From positions 1,010,550 to 1,074,549 of the forward strand of contig NZ_SSYA01000001.1 in the NCBI RefSeq assembly GCF_004917065.1: DNA of 64,000 nt, written 5' to 3'. A model generated the notes under the pieces. That model was not told the DNA's origin, did not search any database, and saw nothing but the letters and a program-made list of their open reading frames with translations. How positions within the stretch are numbered: position 1 is the stretch's first letter; every line of letters starts with the position of its first letter. The DNA comes from Geomonas ferrireducens (GTDB taxonomy: Bacteria; Desulfobacterota; Desulfuromonadia; Geobacterales; Geobacteraceae). The translations under genes and the position numbers were made by a program. Shown here one piece after another: positions 1-10,269 of the stretch.

Positions 1-508
1 GGTACACCCGGGCGAGCGTCGCCTGGTAGGGGGAATCGGCCGGAACGTCGAAGGGGGACATCCCCTGGTTCTTGAACTCGTCGATGGAGCTTCCCAGAAG
101 CTTCACCGGATAGCGCTTCTCGTCCAGGTTCAGTTCGGCCGCGCAGTCCTTAAGGAGGCGCTCGCAGTCCTTGTCGTCGTAGATGGCGAAGTTCGGGTCG
201 TAGCCGAGACTTTTGATGTCGTTTCTGAGAAACCGGGCGCAGGTGGAATGGAAGGTGGAGACGAGCGGCGTCTCGCCGTCGCCCAGCATGTGCCGGATGC
301 GCTCGCGCATCTCGCCTGCGGCCTTGTTGGTGAAGGTGACGGCCAGGATCTGCCAGGGGGGAACGCCCCGCTCGTGGATCAGGTAGGCGATGCGGTGCAC
401 GATGACGCGGGTCTTGCCGGAGCCCGCGCCCGCAAGGACCAGGAGCGGTCCCTCGCCGTGCTGCACGGCCTCCTTCTGCGGAGGGTTCAGATTGTGGAGC
501 AGTTTCAT
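1..508 (-). CDS. UvrD/PcrA-type DNA helicase, N-terminal part
   Basis: This is the first 169 codons of a superfamily 1A 3'-5' DNA helicase; the rest lies beyond the left edge. The N-terminus shows the Q-motif context (LNPPQKEAV), the Walker A loop (AGAGSGKT), motif Ia (TFTNKAAGEMRER) and motif Ib (STFHSTCARFLR), in the order and spacing of UvrD, PcrA and Rep. Family knowledge: these enzymes unwind DNA in excision repair, mismatch repair and replication restart. UvrD and PcrA cannot be separated from this fragment. The ATG at 508 is placed directly before the Q motif. A receiver-PilZ gene lies 93 bp upstream on the same strand, and a long inverted repeat fills most of that gap. Confidence 0.93.
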   Translation of the reverse strand, partial: MKLLHNLNPPQKEAVQHGEGPLLVLAGAGSGKTRVIVHRIAYLIHERGVPPWQILAVTFTNKAAGEMRERIRHMLGDGETPLVSTFHSTCARFLRNDIKSLGYDPNFAIYDDKDCERLLKDCAAELNLDEKRYPVKLLGSSIDEFKNQGMSPFDVPADSPYQATLARVY

Positions 509-527
509 GGTTTTCCTTAAGGCCCGC

Positions 528-579
528 CGGGGCTTAGGCGCCCCGGGAGGAAGCGCCTCTTTATACCACCTAAGCCCCG
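528..579. repeat. Long inverted repeat between the receiver-PilZ gene and the helicase gene
   Basis: Perfect 11-bp arms (CGGGGCTTAGG at 528-538 and its complement at 569-579) enclose a nested GGCGC/GCGCC pair (537-541 and 553-557). On the minus strand this would fold as a two-tier hairpin in the 93-bp gap before the helicase ATG. There is no following U-tract, so it is not a clear intrinsic terminator. It could attenuate read-through or act as a protein-binding site. Confidence 0.5.
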
Positions 580-601
580 TTCAGGTCAAAAGGGAATCTG
601 C

Positions 602-1285
602 CTACAGCTTCTCCAGGGCCCGGGCCAGCGCCACGCGCAGCGGTTTCGGGAGCAGCGCGAACCTGACGCCGATCCCCCTCGGGCGGGTCTTTCCGCTCTC
701 GTCGATCCAGACTACTTTGCAGGGGGTATCTACTGCGGTGCCGTCGGGAAGGGTGAAGGAGAGATGGATGACATTTCCCGAATTGGCGACGAGATCGGTA
801 GCCAGGTAGGCACCCTCCACCCCCAGGTCATGCAGCGTGCAGGGTGCAAAGACCCCGTTGCAGGAAAGGGTGGCCGGAAGGCTGCAGGGGACGCGCTTTT
901 CGCGGCGGTCGATGTCCGGGATGAACTCGCGGGCGATCTCCAGGAAACGGTCACGGCCGGCGGGCTTGGTGAGGAAGTAATTGCAGCCGGCGGCAAGGCT
1001 CTCTTCCCGGTCCGACTCAGATGAACTGGAGGAGACGATCACGACGGGGGTGTTGCCGTGCGACGGGGTGGCACGGATCGCCTTGCAGCAGCTCGCGCCG
1101 TCCATGTTGGGCATCTGCAGGTCCATGAAAACGACGCGGGGGCTATGGGATTGCACCGCTTCCAGCGCCTCGACGCCGTCGCGTGCGGTGACGATCTTTA
1201 CATCGGCGTGCCGGAAAAAATCTCTCTCGATTTCGAGGAACATCTGCAGATCGTCAACGAGCAGAATGGTGGGTTGCAATGGCAT
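602..1285 (-). CDS. Response regulator with receiver and C-terminal PilZ domain
   Basis: A 227-residue two-domain protein. Residues 7-120 form a receiver: acidic pair D11-D12, phospho-acceptor D55 in VVFMDLQMP, and conserved Lys in FLTKP. Residues about 122-227 look like a PilZ domain: RREKR matches the c-di-GMP-binding RxxxR motif, and DLGVEGAYL stands where [D/N]xSxxG is expected, with Gly in place of Ser. Family knowledge: PilZ domains bind c-di-GMP, so the protein probably couples phosphorelay input to second-messenger output. The altered second motif makes c-di-GMP binding uncertain. The ATG at 1285 follows GGGAGAAG closely. It is divergent from the large hybrid kinase at 1715, a plausible partner. 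Confidence 0.9.
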   Translation of the reverse strand: MPLQPTILLVDDLQMFLEIERDFFRHADVKIVTARDGVEALEAVQSHSPRVVFMDLQMPNMDGASCCKAIRATPSHGNTPVVIVSSSSSESDREESLAAGCNYFLTKPAGRDRFLEIAREFIPDIDRREKRVPCSLPATLSCNGVFAPCTLHDLGVEGAYLATDLVANSGNVIHLSFTLPDGTAVDTPCKVVWIDESGKTRPRGIGVRFALLPKPLRVALARALEKL

Positions 1286-1714
1286 CTTCTCCCTGTGAGG
1301 GTAGGTTTTTGAATATAGAATTTTTCAAATAAAATACGACTTACCGTGCGCCAAGTCAAGGTACAGCAGTCCACAGAGCCGCTTCTATCCGCGCATGCGC
1401 CTTGCAAGGCAGCTCGATCCCCTCTTTAAACCGCACAAGCTGCCGGACTTTCGACTTTTCCGCGCGTGAGAGCGCCGTAAGGCCAAGTAAGACAAACTCC
1501 GACATTAAAATGGGCCCGCAACTTATATATGGCGTGAGCAATTATTGTTATCTTTCAATGGCTTTCCTGAACCAACCCTTAAAGCACCCCTCCCCCGGAA
1601 GTGGAGGTTGGAAGGGGGAAAGCTGGCCGTCAAGGGGACGGAGCGAGCCCCCCACGATCATCCTCTAATCAGGATCCCCTTTACCGCCGCCCGGTGTATG
1701 GAGCAGCCGCTTTT
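1286..1714. other. Intergenic region between divergent signalling genes
   Basis: This 429-bp gap separates the divergent receiver-PilZ and MASE1 hybrid kinase genes. The part next to the regulator (about 1310-1345) is AT-rich and could hold its promoter. The stretch at about 1590-1680 is purine-rich. I found no convincing gene, RNA or palindromic operator. A 61-codon minus-strand ORF (1356-1541) has no recognisable features. Confidence 0.4.
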
Positions 1715-4700
1715 ATGACAGCAAACAGCCTGACCCGCATCCCCATCGTCGCCCTGGCCTACGCCGTTCTCGGCGCCCTCGGCCTCGCCCTGGCCATTCC
1801 CCCTGGCTATGCGAGCCCGGTGTTTCCCGCCGCCGGCCTCGCGGTCGCCGCGGCGCTCAACTTCGGCAACCGCATCCTCCCCGGCATCTGGCTCGGTTCC
1901 CTCTTCATCAACCTTGCCACCCCCTGGCACCACGGCACCCTCCATCCGGATGCGGCGGTGGTGGCTGTGCTTCTCGCCACCGGGGCGACGCTGCAGGCCT
2001 ACGCCGCGGCAGCCCTGGTGACCCGGTTCATGGGAGAGAAGTGGCGCGTGCTGGAATCCGAGCGGGATATCGCCTGTTTCCTCGTCTGCAGCGGCCCGGT
2101 CGCTTGTCTCGTCTCGGCCACGGTGGGCATCGCGGCGCTCCAGCTGGCCGGCATCATCCCGAAGGAAGACCTTGCCTTTTCCTGGTGGAGCTGGTGGAGC
2201 GGCGACACGTTAGGGGTGGTGCTGTTCGCTCCGCTCACCCTGATCTTCCTGCTCAGAGAATCCCCCTGGAAGGAGCGTTTGCTGAACGTCACCGTCCCGA
2301 TGACGGTAACCCTCATGCTGGTAACGGTGTCCTACCTCGGCATCGCACGCTGGGAGCAGAGGCAGCAGGAGGCACAGATCGCCGACCACGGCAGAAAGCT
2401 GACCCGGCTGCTCGATCACCGCCTGATCGCGCACCAGGAGGCCATCGCCGCGCTGCGCCGGGTGATCGAGATGAACCCGGAGATGACCTTCAGGCAGTTC
2501 GAGTATTTCACCAGCATAACTGTGCGCGACAACCCGGACATCTTCGGGCTGAGCTTCAACCCCTTCGTACCGCATGCCGACCGCGGCCGCTTCGAAACCG
2601 CAATGGCGGCCAAATCCCCGACCGGCAGTTTCAGGATCGCCGAGAGAAACAGCCGGAAAGACCTTGTCCCCGCCGGAACCCGCCCGCACTACGTCTGTGT
2701 CGGCTACATCGCTCCCATCGCCGGGAACCTCCCCGCCATAGGTTTCGACATCAACTCGGAGCCGATACGCCGCGCTGCCATCGACAAGGCCCTCGGTACC
2801 GGGCGCCCCGCGGTCACCGCTCCGATCCAGCTCGTGCAGGAGCAGCAGAAGCGGGTGGGGGTACTGTTGATGCATCCCGCCTACCGCCGCCCCGGCACGG
2901 CGGTCGCGACCGACCCCGCTTCGCCTCTGGGGTTCGCCGTCGCCGTTATCAAGGTAGACGAGATGATCCAGATCGCCATCCGCGACCAGTTGCCCGAGGG
3001 GCTGGAACTGCGGGTCAGCGATCCCGCGGCGCCTGCGTCAAAACGCGTCCTCTTCCAGTCGGCAAGCGCGCCGCAACCCGCCGACTCCTACGCCTGGCAC
3101 GGCAAGCTCACCATCGCCGACCGCCACTGGACCGTCGACATCTTCCCGACCTCAGAGTACCTCGCCCAGCACCGTTCCTGGATCGCCTGGAGTGTCGGGA
3201 TCATCGGGCTCCTCTTCGCCGCCCTCCTGCAGGTGATGATGCTCGCCATGACCGGACGCACCTCGGTTATCCAGCGGCGGGTATCCGAACAGACCGTGGC
3301 CCTGATGCAGGCAAAGGAACTGGCGGATGCGGCGAACCAGGCCAAGGGGGAGTTCCTGGCCAACGTAAGCCACGAGATACGCACGCCAATGAACGCCATC
3401 ATCGGCATCGCCTATCTCATGCGCCGAGACGCCACCGGCCGCCAACGCCAGCAGCTGTGCAAGATCGACCGGGCCGCCCGACACCTGCTCGGCATTATCA
3501 ACGACGTACTCGACTTCTCGAAGGTCGATGCCAAGAAAATGACTCTGCAACCTACCGTGTTCGGCATCTCCTCCATCATCGAAACGATCCGCTCGGTACT
3601 CGCGGACCGGATCGAACAGGCCCAGGTGGATTTTATCGTGGACGTACGCAACATCCCGCGTCGTGTGTACGGCGACGACCTGAAGTTGGAGCAGATATTG
3701 CTTAACTTCGTCAGCAACGCGTTCAAGTTCACCGAGCGCGGCACCATTGAGCTGATTGGCGAGAAAATTCGTTGCGAAGGGGAACGGGTCTGGCTCAGGT
3801 TCTCGGTGCGCGACACCGGCATCGGCATGACATCCGGGCAGCAGGAGAAGATCTTCAATGCCTTCGAGCAGGGAGACGGCTCCATGACCAGGCGCTACGG
3901 CGGGACCGGCCTTGGCCTCGCCATTTGCCAGCGCCTTGCGGACCTGATGGATGGGCACATCCACGTCGAAAGCACCCCCGGTGCAGGTAGCACCTTCTCC
4001 TTCGAGGCACCTTTCGGCTTGGTGGACGGCGCCGAGGTCACCGATCGTAGCGTAGCAGCGGCAACGGCGCGGGCCGAGGCGGTTGACGTGGAGGCACGCC
4101 TTGCCCCCCACGCCGGCCGAAAGGTCCTTCTTGCCGAGGACAACCCGCTCAACAGGGATGTCATCATCGATCTTTTGCAGCATGTTGGACTCGAGGTGGA
4201 TGCGGCGGTCGACGGCGAGAAGGCATTACGACTCGCCCGGCAAAAGCGTTATGAGCTCGTGCTTCTCGACATGCAGATGCCGGTAATGGGGGGGATCGAA
4301 ACGGTGCAGCAACTGCGACAGCTTGCCGGGTATGAGTCGACACCCGTGCTCGCACTGACGGCGAACGCCCGGGAAGACGACGTGGAAGCCTGCCGCCGCG
4401 CCGGGATGAACGCCCACATCAGCAAACCGGTCGATCCGAACCAGCTCTACGCCACGCTGCTCAACTGGCTGCCGAAGCCGACCGGCGCACCGCGTCGCGT
4501 GGAAAACCGGACCACGACCGCGGAGGGTCCCAGCGCCAACGACCTCATCATGGGGATCCCGGGGTTGGACGTCGCGACGGGGCTGCGCAGCTTCCGCGGA
4601 AACGCCGCGCGCCTCGTCGCGATGCTGTCGCGCTTCACCAGCTCACACGCGGCGGACGCCATGATCATCGAGGAGGCAGTCGAACAGGGGAACCTGGCGG

Positions 4701-5140
4701 CGGTAAGGCATCTCTCCCACAACCTGAAGGGGACCGCGGGAGCCCTCGGGCTCGCTGCCATTCAGCGGGCCGCTGGGGAGGTGGAAATGGCGGCGAGGGA
4801 GCAGCAGTCCAAGGAGGACCTTTTGCTGTTTTGCCGGAACCTGCAGAGAAAATTCGCCGAGGTTACCCCCTTCCTGCAGTCCCTTCCGGGAGCGCTCCCG
4901 GTGCCTGAGGTGGCCGTTCCCTGGCCCCGGCTACGCGACGGCATGCAGCAGCTGCATGACCTCCTTGCCAATGATGACATCGAGGCGGTTCAGTGCTTCG
5001 ACGAGTTGCGCGGCATGCTGTACGAGACTGGGCAGGACGAGACCCGGGAACTGGCGCGACACGTGGAGGCCTTCGCCTTCGACCGGGCGCTGGTGCAACT
5101 GGGAGCGATGATGGAGCGGTTTCAACAGGCCCCGAAGTAA
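1715..5140 (+). CDS. MASE1-CHASE hybrid sensor histidine kinase with receiver and HPt domains
   Basis: A 1141-residue membrane phosphorelay protein. Residues about 8-225 are strongly hydrophobic with the look of a MASE1 sensor. Residues about 255-480 resemble an extracytoplasmic CHASE domain, followed by a membrane segment near 495-520. The HisKA H-box is [14 protein letters not shown] with H553. The ATPase shows [16 protein letters not shown] and [10 protein letters not shown] receiver carries D852 in LLDMQMP, and a C-terminal HPt has [10 protein letters not shown] with H1002. The intended relay is therefore His-Asp-His, with an external output regulator. An in-frame ATG exists 38 codons upstream at 1601, but the ATG at 1715 follows a GGAG and directly precedes the first membrane helix, so it is preferred. 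The next regulator-kinase gene begins 46 bp downstream. Confidence 0.93.
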   Translation: MTANSLTRIPIVALAYAVLGALGLALAIPPGYASPVFPAAGLAVAAALNFGNRILPGIWLGSLFINLATPWHHGTLHPDAAVVAVLLATGATLQAYAAAALVTRFMGEKWRVLESERDIACFLVCSGPVACLVSATVGIAALQLAGIIPKEDLAFSWWSWWSGDTLGVVLFAPLTLIFLLRESPWKERLLNVTVPMTVTLMLVTVSYLGIARWEQRQQEAQIADHGRKLTRLLDHRLIAHQEAIAALRRVIEMNPEMTFRQFEYFTSITVRDNPDIFGLSFNPFVPHADRGRFETAMAAKSPTGSFRIAERNSRKDLVPAGTRPHYVCVGYIAPIAGNLPAIGFDINSEPIRRAAIDKALGTGRPAVTAPIQLVQEQQKRVGVLLMHPAYRRPGTAVATDPASPLGFAVAVIKVDEMIQIAIRDQLPEGLELRVSDPAAPASKRVLFQSASAPQPADSYAWHGKLTIADRHWTVDIFPTSEYLAQHRSWIAWSVGIIGLLFAALLQVMMLAMTGRTSVIQRRVSEQTVALMQAKELADAANQAKGEFLANVSHEIRTPMNAIIGIAYLMRRDATGRQRQQLCKIDRAARHLLGIINDVLDFSKVDAKKMTLQPTVFGISSIIETIRSVLADRIEQAQVDFIVDVRNIPRRVYGDDLKLEQILLNFVSNAFKFTERGTIELIGEKIRCEGERVWLRFSVRDTGIGMTSGQQEKIFNAFEQGDGSMTRRYGGTGLGLAICQRLADLMDGHIHVESTPGAGSTFSFEAPFGLVDGAEVTDRSVAAATARAEAVDVEARLAPHAGRKVLLAEDNPLNRDVIIDLLQHVGLEVDAAVDGEKALRLARQKRYELVLLDMQMPVMGGIETVQQLRQLAGYESTPVLALTANAREDDVEACRRAGMNAHISKPVDPNQLYATLLNWLPKPTGAPRRVENRTTTAEGPSANDLIMGIPGLDVATGLRSFRGNAARLVAMLSRFTSSHAADAMIIEEAVEQGNLAAVRHLSHNLKGTAGALGLAAIQRAAGEVEMAAREQQSKEDLLLFCRNLQRKFAEVTPFLQSLPGALPVPEVAVPWPRLRDGMQQLHDLLANDDIEAVQCFDELRGMLYETGQDETRELARHVEAFAFDRALVQLGAMMERFQQAPK

Positions 5141-5186
5141 GAGCGGATGCCGGTTTGCGGCAGGGCAATGAAACGAGGAGGGTTTG

Positions 5187-6311
5187 ATGAACAGCAAGAA
5201 TGAGCGCCCGACGGTCCTCATCGTCGACGACACCCCGGATAACCTCGCCTTCATGGGACAGCTTCTCAAGGACGATTACCAGGTGCGCGTGGCCACCAAC
5301 GGGGCGAAGGCACTGCAGATCGCACGGGACGCGCGCCATCTCGACGTTATCCTGCTCGACATAATGATGCCCGAGCTCGACGGCTACGAGGTGTGCCGTC
5401 TCCTGAAAGGCGATCCCGCCACGAGAGAAATTCCCGTCATCTTCCTGACCGCGAAATCGGATCCGGAGAGCGAGCGCCGCGGCCTGGAGCTTGGCGCCGC
5501 CGACTACATCACCAAACCGATCAGCCCTCCCATCGTTCTCGCACGCATCAAGACCCAGTTGAACCTGAAGGCCGCCGCCGACTTCATGCGCGACAAAAAC
5601 GAGCTTCTGGAGCTGGAGGTGGCGCAGCGCACCGGGGAGTTGCAGAAGTCCAACCAGCAGTTGCGGCTGCTCGCCGCACGCGTGGAAACGGTAGCGGAGC
5701 AGGAGCGCATCGAGATCGCAAGAGAATTGCACGACGAGTTGGGACAGCTCCTGACCGCCTTGAAGCTCGACCTCGCCTGGCTCAAAAGGCGCTGCCCCGA
5801 AGGGGAGACGCCGGTCGCCGGTAAGATCGAGGCCATGGACCAGGTGATCAACGCGACCATCGGGACGGTGCGGCGCCTGACCACCGGGCTGCGCCCGAGG
5901 ATGCTGGACGAACTCGGCGTGGTTGCCGCGATCGAGGCGGAAGTGCAGGAGATGCGTAACCGGCACCTGGAGTGCACTCTCGACGTCCCGCGGCGAAACA
6001 CTACCATCGACAAGGAGCGCCAGGTGTCGCTGTTCAGGATTTTCCAGGAGAGCATGACCAACGTCATGCGCCACTCGGGCGCCACCCGTGTCGAGATACT
6101 CCTCGACCTGGACGAGGAGCGCGCCCTGCTGCAGGTGACCGACAACGGCTGCGGCATCGGCAGCGCCCCCGCCAACAACCGTTCTCTCGGCCTCGTCGGG
6201 ATGCAGGAGCGCGCGCACCGCTGGGGCGGCAGCTTCGAAATCCTTGGCACCCCCGGTGCCGGCACCACGGTCCGCGCCGTCATCCCGCTACGCGATCCCG
6301 CGGCAGCGTAG
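5187..6311 (+). CDS. Receiver-histidine kinase fusion (HisKA_3 / NarX-like core)
   Basis: A soluble 374-residue protein with an N-terminal receiver (acidic residues in LIVDDTPDN, phospho-acceptor D58 in [12 protein letters not shown]) joined by a short coiled coil to a HisKA_3 dimerisation domain ([10 protein letters not shown]182) and an HATPase ([17 protein letters not shown]). HisKA_3 kinases normally phosphorylate NarL/FixJ-type regulators, and none is encoded nearby. Because the receiver is at the N-terminus and there is no sensor, the kinase is probably controlled by phosphorylation from another kinase; the HPt of the preceding gene is an obvious candidate (inference). The ATG at 5187 has a strong AGGAGGG six bases upstream; a TTG just before it is not needed. 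Confidence 0.9.
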   Translation: MNSKNERPTVLIVDDTPDNLAFMGQLLKDDYQVRVATNGAKALQIARDARHLDVILLDIMMPELDGYEVCRLLKGDPATREIPVIFLTAKSDPESERRGLELGAADYITKPISPPIVLARIKTQLNLKAAADFMRDKNELLELEVAQRTGELQKSNQQLRLLAARVETVAEQERIEIARELHDELGQLLTALKLDLAWLKRRCPEGETPVAGKIEAMDQVINATIGTVRRLTTGLRPRMLDELGVVAAIEAEVQEMRNRHLECTLDVPRRNTTIDKERQVSLFRIFQESMTNVMRHSGATRVEILLDLDEERALLQVTDNGCGIGSAPANNRSLGLVGMQERAHRWGGSFEILGTPGAGTTVRAVIPLRDPAAA

Positions 6312-6487
6312 CCCTCAGCGCACCTCCCCTGCCCCCGGCGAAAGCGGCGGAAGTCCCCCCCCTGGCGGCATTGCCGCCGCCGGCTGCATTCACCTCTCAC
6401 CTCTCCCCCCTGACACTTCCCATGCGCTTGTCGCAACGGCCTTTTTTGTTAATATTCTCCAATGTAATTTCCAGCCGGGAGATCCTC

Positions 6488-8236
6488 ATGGGAACGGGAC
6501 GGGACATACTGATCGTCGATGACAACGAGGTGGTGACATCGGTCCTGGTCGAACTCTTCATCAAGGAAGGGTACGACAGCTCCGGGGTCGCGACCGGCGA
6601 GGAGTGCCTCGAGGAGCTGCAGCGCACCCCGTACAAGCTGGTGATGCTCGACGTGCGCCTGCCGGGGATCAGCGGCATCGAGGTGCTGCGCGCCATCGGC
6701 GAGTCCCACCCCGGCGTCGATGTCATCATCATGACGAGCCACGTGTCGCTGGAGACCGCGGTGCAGGCACTACGCCTTGGAGCCCAGGATTACCTCTTCA
6801 AACCGTTCGACGACCTGGAGATGGTGCTCACCACGGTGAACAAGACCCTGGAGCGGCGCCGCCTCATGAGCGAACACGACGACCTGGTGCGCACCTTGGC
6901 CGACCTCGCCGTCGAGAACACGCGCATCATGAAGGAACTGCGCCAGGCGAACAGCGACCTCGAGGAAAAGGTGTCGCAGCGGACCGCGGAGCTGTCCCGG
7001 GCCAACCTGCACCAGAAGACGATCATCGCGGAGCTCAGGGAGGCAAAGGAGGCGGCCGAGGCGGCGAACCGGGCCAAGTCCCAGTTCCTCGCCAACATGA
7101 GCCACGAGATCCGCACCCCGATGAACGGCGTGCTCGGCATGGCGGAACTTTTGCTGCGCACCGACCTGGACCAGAGGCAGCGCGGCTACGCCGAGATGCT
7201 GCACCACTCAGGGACGTCGCTCCTCGCCATCATCAACGACATCCTCAACATCTCGAAAATCGAGGCGGGGAAGCTGGAGCTGGAGAAGATCACCTTCGAT
7301 CTGCACGACGCTGTGCAGGGAGCCGTCGAGCTGTACCGCGAGGTCGGGCGACGCAAGGGTGTGGCGGTCGAGCTCGAAGTGACGACGGGAGTTCCCCGCC
7401 ACGCCGTCGGCGACCCGAATCGTCTGCGCCAGGTGCTGATCAACATCATCGATAACGGCCTCAAGTTCACCGAGCAGGGCTCGGTTCAGGTCCGGGTCAA
7501 TCTCATCGATGAAAGCGGCGTGGGGCATCACGTCGGGTTCGAGGTTAAGGACACCGGCATCGGCATCCCGGCGCAGTCGCTTGACACCGTCTTCGACCTC
7601 TTCGCCCAGGTGGACGGCTCCACGACGCGCCGATACGGCGGGACCGGTCTCGGGCTCGCCATCGCCAAACAGCTGGTCGAGCTGATGGGAGGCGAGATCG
7701 GCGTCGAGAGCGAGCAGGGAAAAGGGTCTACCTTCAGCTTCATCGTCTATCTCGGCAAGGCCCCGCAGACACCGGAGCTTCAGCAAGAGACGCCCTACCT
7801 GGAAGCGCAAGCGGGCGAGGGAAACTCCGCGGCCTTCGCCGCACATGTGCTTCTTGCCGAAGACAACCCGGTCAACTGCGAGGTGGCCCACGCCATGATC
7901 ACCGCGCTCGGGTGCCAGGTCGACGTGGTTCAAAACGGGGTGCAGGCGATCGCGGCGCTCTCCTGCAAAGAGTACGATCTCGTCTTCATGGACTGCCAGA
8001 TGCCGGAGCTCGACGGTTACGAGGCGACCCACGCGATACGTTTCAAGGAGCGCGGAACCGGCAGACATACCACCATCGTCGCCCTCACCGCCCACGCCAT
8101 GGCCGGCTCCCGCGAGTTTTGCCTCGGTGTCGGCATGGACGACTATCTCAGCAAGCCCTTCAGCCTCGAGCAGCTCCGGGACGTGATGTCGAGGTGGCTG
8201 CCGCCCTGCTGCACCTCGGAATTCATCTCTCAGTGA
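6488..8236 (+). CDS. Hybrid histidine kinase: receiver-HisKA-HATPase-receiver
   Basis: A 582-residue cytoplasmic hybrid kinase. Receiver 1 has D55 ([12 protein letters not shown]). A coiled coil at about 125-195 leads to the H-box [14 protein letters not shown] (H206). The ATPase has [17 protein letters not shown] and [10 protein letters not shown]. Receiver 2 has D502 ([12 protein letters not shown]) and ends with the conserved Lys in YLSKPF. No membrane or PAS sensor is present, so it appears to work inside a multi-component relay with the two upstream kinases. The frame is open far upstream into the preceding gene, but GGGAG seven bases before the ATG at 6488 and the immediate start of the receiver fix this start. 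Its 3' end overlaps the convergent gene by 14 bp. Confidence 0.92.
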   Translation: MGTGRDILIVDDNEVVTSVLVELFIKEGYDSSGVATGEECLEELQRTPYKLVMLDVRLPGISGIEVLRAIGESHPGVDVIIMTSHVSLETAVQALRLGAQDYLFKPFDDLEMVLTTVNKTLERRRLMSEHDDLVRTLADLAVENTRIMKELRQANSDLEEKVSQRTAELSRANLHQKTIIAELREAKEAAEAANRAKSQFLANMSHEIRTPMNGVLGMAELLLRTDLDQRQRGYAEMLHHSGTSLLAIINDILNISKIEAGKLELEKITFDLHDAVQGAVELYREVGRRKGVAVELEVTTGVPRHAVGDPNRLRQVLINIIDNGLKFTEQGSVQVRVNLIDESGVGHHVGFEVKDTGIGIPAQSLDTVFDLFAQVDGSTTRRYGGTGLGLAIAKQLVELMGGEIGVESEQGKGSTFSFIVYLGKAPQTPELQQETPYLEAQAGEGNSAAFAAHVLLAEDNPVNCEVAHAMITALGCQVDVVQNGVQAIAALSCKEYDLVFMDCQMPELDGYEATHAIRFKERGTGRHTTIVALTAHAMAGSREFCLGVGMDDYLSKPFSLEQLRDVMSRWLPPCCTSEFISQ

Positions 8237-8951
8237 CGGTGAATCTGTCGAAGAAAACATAGGAATCGGCCTTCGACCAGAGGCCGATGCGACCGTCGAC
8301 CGGTTCGGTCCAAGGCTGGTCCACATACTTCACCCCGTTCAGGTATCCGAGGATCCTTTTCCCCTCCACGACGAGCTTGAGATCGTGCCACCGGCCGGAC
8401 TGGACCGGCACCTTGCCGGCCCACTGCACCGTGGTCCGCCGCCCCTGCTCCATACGGAACAGGACTAGGTTGTCCTCCAGTGCGTTGGCGCGCAGCAGCA
8501 GGTAGTCCCCGTTCGGCTTGATGTCGAAGGCAATCCCCGCCGCCTGGTCGATCGTGCCGCTCACCCCCTTGAAGGCCACCTCGATGCTCCCCCCCCGGAA
8601 GTTTCTGACCTCGTGGCAGATCGACAGCGGAAAGTAGCGGTACCGTTCCAGTCCCGCAAGGAATTGCGGGGCGCCCGCTCCGTAGAGCGCCTTCGCCTTG
8701 ACGGGGGCAGCCGGAGCCAGGACGCCCTGTTCCCAGCTTCGGCCGTCGACCGCGTAGACGGCGCGGGTCCCGTCGCGGTCCACGTGCCAAGTCCCGACCA
8801 GCGCGCTGAAACTCCGCGCTTCGGCTCCCGGCGTCTCCCCGGCAAACCCGATCTGCCCTTTCGCTGAGGCCGGAAGTGCCGTGGCGGCCAAGGCGGCCGC
8901 CGTCACCAGTATCGTCAACATTTTCCTGAAATTTCTCTTCACCTGGCTCAT
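8223..8951 (-). CDS. Secreted protein with LamG/DUF1080-like fold
   Basis: A 242-residue exported protein. Residues 1-31 form a signal peptide (basic [10 protein letters not shown], hydrophobic core, ALPASA cleavage region). The mature part ends in a pattern typical of concanavalin-like or DUF1080-type modules: [13 protein letters not shown], a short LNGVKYV strand and [16 protein letters not shown]. Such domains bind or act on carbohydrates, but no catalytic residues can be assigned. It is the last gene of an operon with a two-component pair and a five-haem cytochrome. A GTG at 8981 would give a four-base overlap with the cytochrome stop and ten more residues. I prefer the ATG at 8951 because it has GGGAG nine bases upstream and a cleaner signal peptide. 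Confidence 0.75.
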   Translation of the reverse strand: MSQVKRNFRKMLTILVTAAALAATALPASAKGQIGFAGETPGAEARSFSALVGTWHVDRDGTRAVYAVDGRSWEQGVLAPAAPVKAKALYGAGAPQFLAGLERYRYFPLSICHEVRNFRGGSIEVAFKGVSGTIDQAAGIAFDIKPNGDYLLLRANALEDNLVLFRMEQGRRTTVQWAGKVPVQSGRWHDLKLVVEGKRILGYLNGVKYVDQPWTEPVDGRIGLWSKADSYVFFDRFTVTER

Positions 8952-8977
8952 CTGTCGGCACTCCCGGCGCATATTTC

Positions 8978-10216
8978 TCACCCCTGCTTGACCTTCAAGG
9001 TGAAGGTCGCCCCGTTCATATCGGTCTGGTCCTCGGTGTAGGAGCGGCTGTTGTAACGGTTGAGGTCGTAGATCAGGCGCGCCTTTACCGTGTAGGTGCC
9101 GCTGGGGAGCACCGGGGTCCAGGTGAGGATGCGCTCCTCGCCGGCCCTGATGATCGCTTCATGCGGCCCCTGCGCATCGGCCTGGCTCGCCGCGATCGCA
9201 TCGGGACGCTTCTTGTCCTCCTCGAGGAATTTCCTGTCGTCCGGGCGGGGGCCGTAGGAAGGCGCGAACATCCATTCCCTGGTCGCTACGGGCTTGCCCA
9301 TCCGGTCCGACACCACGACGTTCAGGTAGACCGCGCGACGGTTGGAACCGGTGGGGACCGAGTGTCCCGCGCCGATGTTGATCAGATGGAAGGCGAGATC
9401 GGCTTTCCCCTCGCCCGGCTGGCTGATCGCCATGCTGAGCGCGCTCGCCAGGCGCTGCTGGGAACGCCCACCGGTCCACAGGTGGCGCGCCACCGGGCGC
9501 TCCGGGTTGTCATAATCCTCGGCGACCTTGCGCATCGTGCGCGGCATGTGGCAATCCTGGCACTGCTGCTTGCCAAGCCCCGGTTTGAAGAAGTCCTCGC
9601 GCCATTCGAGGAAAGTCTGCGTCTGCTTGCCTGACACCCTTTTCCCCATGCTGTGGCAGTAGGCGCACATGGCGGACGTCTGTATGGCGGGATCGGCCAC
9701 GGTCTCGTGCGGCGCATTGACGGCATGGGCGGAGCGGATCTTCCCTTCCGGGGTGAGATGGCAGCTCGCACAGGTGATGCCGATCGCCTCCTTGTCCTTG
9801 CCACGGGCCTTCGGCTTTGTCATCTCGGCGATGTTGATTTCGGGGATGGTGAAGGGCTCGGGGTAATGGCAGACGTTGCAGGAACGCCCCTCCTCCTCGG
9901 CCTCTCGGGCATGCACCGGGTACTTCTCGGACCCGGCGAAGGCGTGGGCGGTGGCGGTAGCCGAAACTCCCGCAGGCATCGGTATCGCCTCCCCTTCCTT
10001 CTGCGGAATGGTGGTCGGCCGGTAGTGCAGATCACTGCCGTAGCCGAAGGCGAACTCCCGGTAAATGGCCTTGTGGCACGCTCCGCAGGTCTCGGAAGGG
10101 GTGGCGGTCCCCTGCGGGAAGTTCATCCCTCCGGTACCGGCACCGGCGGCCAGCGCCGTTCCGGCCAACAGCATGGCAACGAGCCCCGTGCATCCCGAGA
10201 TGATCGATTTTTTCAT
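8978..10216 (-). CDS. Periplasmic five-haem c-type cytochrome
   Basis: A 412-residue exported multihaem cytochrome. After a signal peptide (MKKSIISGCTG start, GTALAA cleavage region) come five CXXCH sites: CGACH, CNVCH, CASCH, CAYCH and CQDCH, all in the N-terminal 240 residues. Several distant His residues could be second axial ligands. The haem-free C-terminus contains INIGAGHSVPTGSNRR, a segment I associate with multihaem cytochromes of metal and sulfur reducers, followed by a beta-rich region. It probably moves electrons through the periplasm; the partner is unknown. AGGGGGAAAAC precedes the ATG. It sits 53 bp after a sensor kinase gene, so it is probably co-transcribed with, and regulated by, that two-component pair. 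Confidence 0.9.
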   Translation of the reverse strand: MKKSIISGCTGLVAMLLAGTALAAGAGTGGMNFPQGTATPSETCGACHKAIYREFAFGYGSDLHYRPTTIPQKEGEAIPMPAGVSATATAHAFAGSEKYPVHAREAEEEGRSCNVCHYPEPFTIPEINIAEMTKPKARGKDKEAIGITCASCHLTPEGKIRSAHAVNAPHETVADPAIQTSAMCAYCHSMGKRVSGKQTQTFLEWREDFFKPGLGKQQCQDCHMPRTMRKVAEDYDNPERPVARHLWTGGRSQQRLASALSMAISQPGEGKADLAFHLINIGAGHSVPTGSNRRAVYLNVVVSDRMGKPVATREWMFAPSYGPRPDDRKFLEEDKKRPDAIAASQADAQGPHEAIIRAGEERILTWTPVLPSGTYTVKARLIYDLNRYNSRSYTEDQTDMNGATFTLKVKQG

Positions 10217-10269
10217 GTTTTCCCCCTGTGGCGGCCGTGCCGCCTTTGCCGTCCCACGTTACGTGCGGT

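Noticed and set aside
1356-1541. A 61-codon minus-strand frame in the first long intergenic region
   Set aside because: No ribosome site, no recognisable motif, and it occupies the probable promoter region of the divergent genes.
2041-3705. A 554-codon frame inside the MASE1 hybrid kinase
   Set aside because: Same strand, different frame, rich in Arg/Pro/Gly; the overlapping frame holds all the kinase motifs.
5972-6487. A 172-codon upstream extension of the receiver-kinase-receiver hybrid
   Set aside because: It overlaps the preceding kinase gene and encodes low-complexity sequence; the ATG at 6488 has a ribosome site and starts the receiver.
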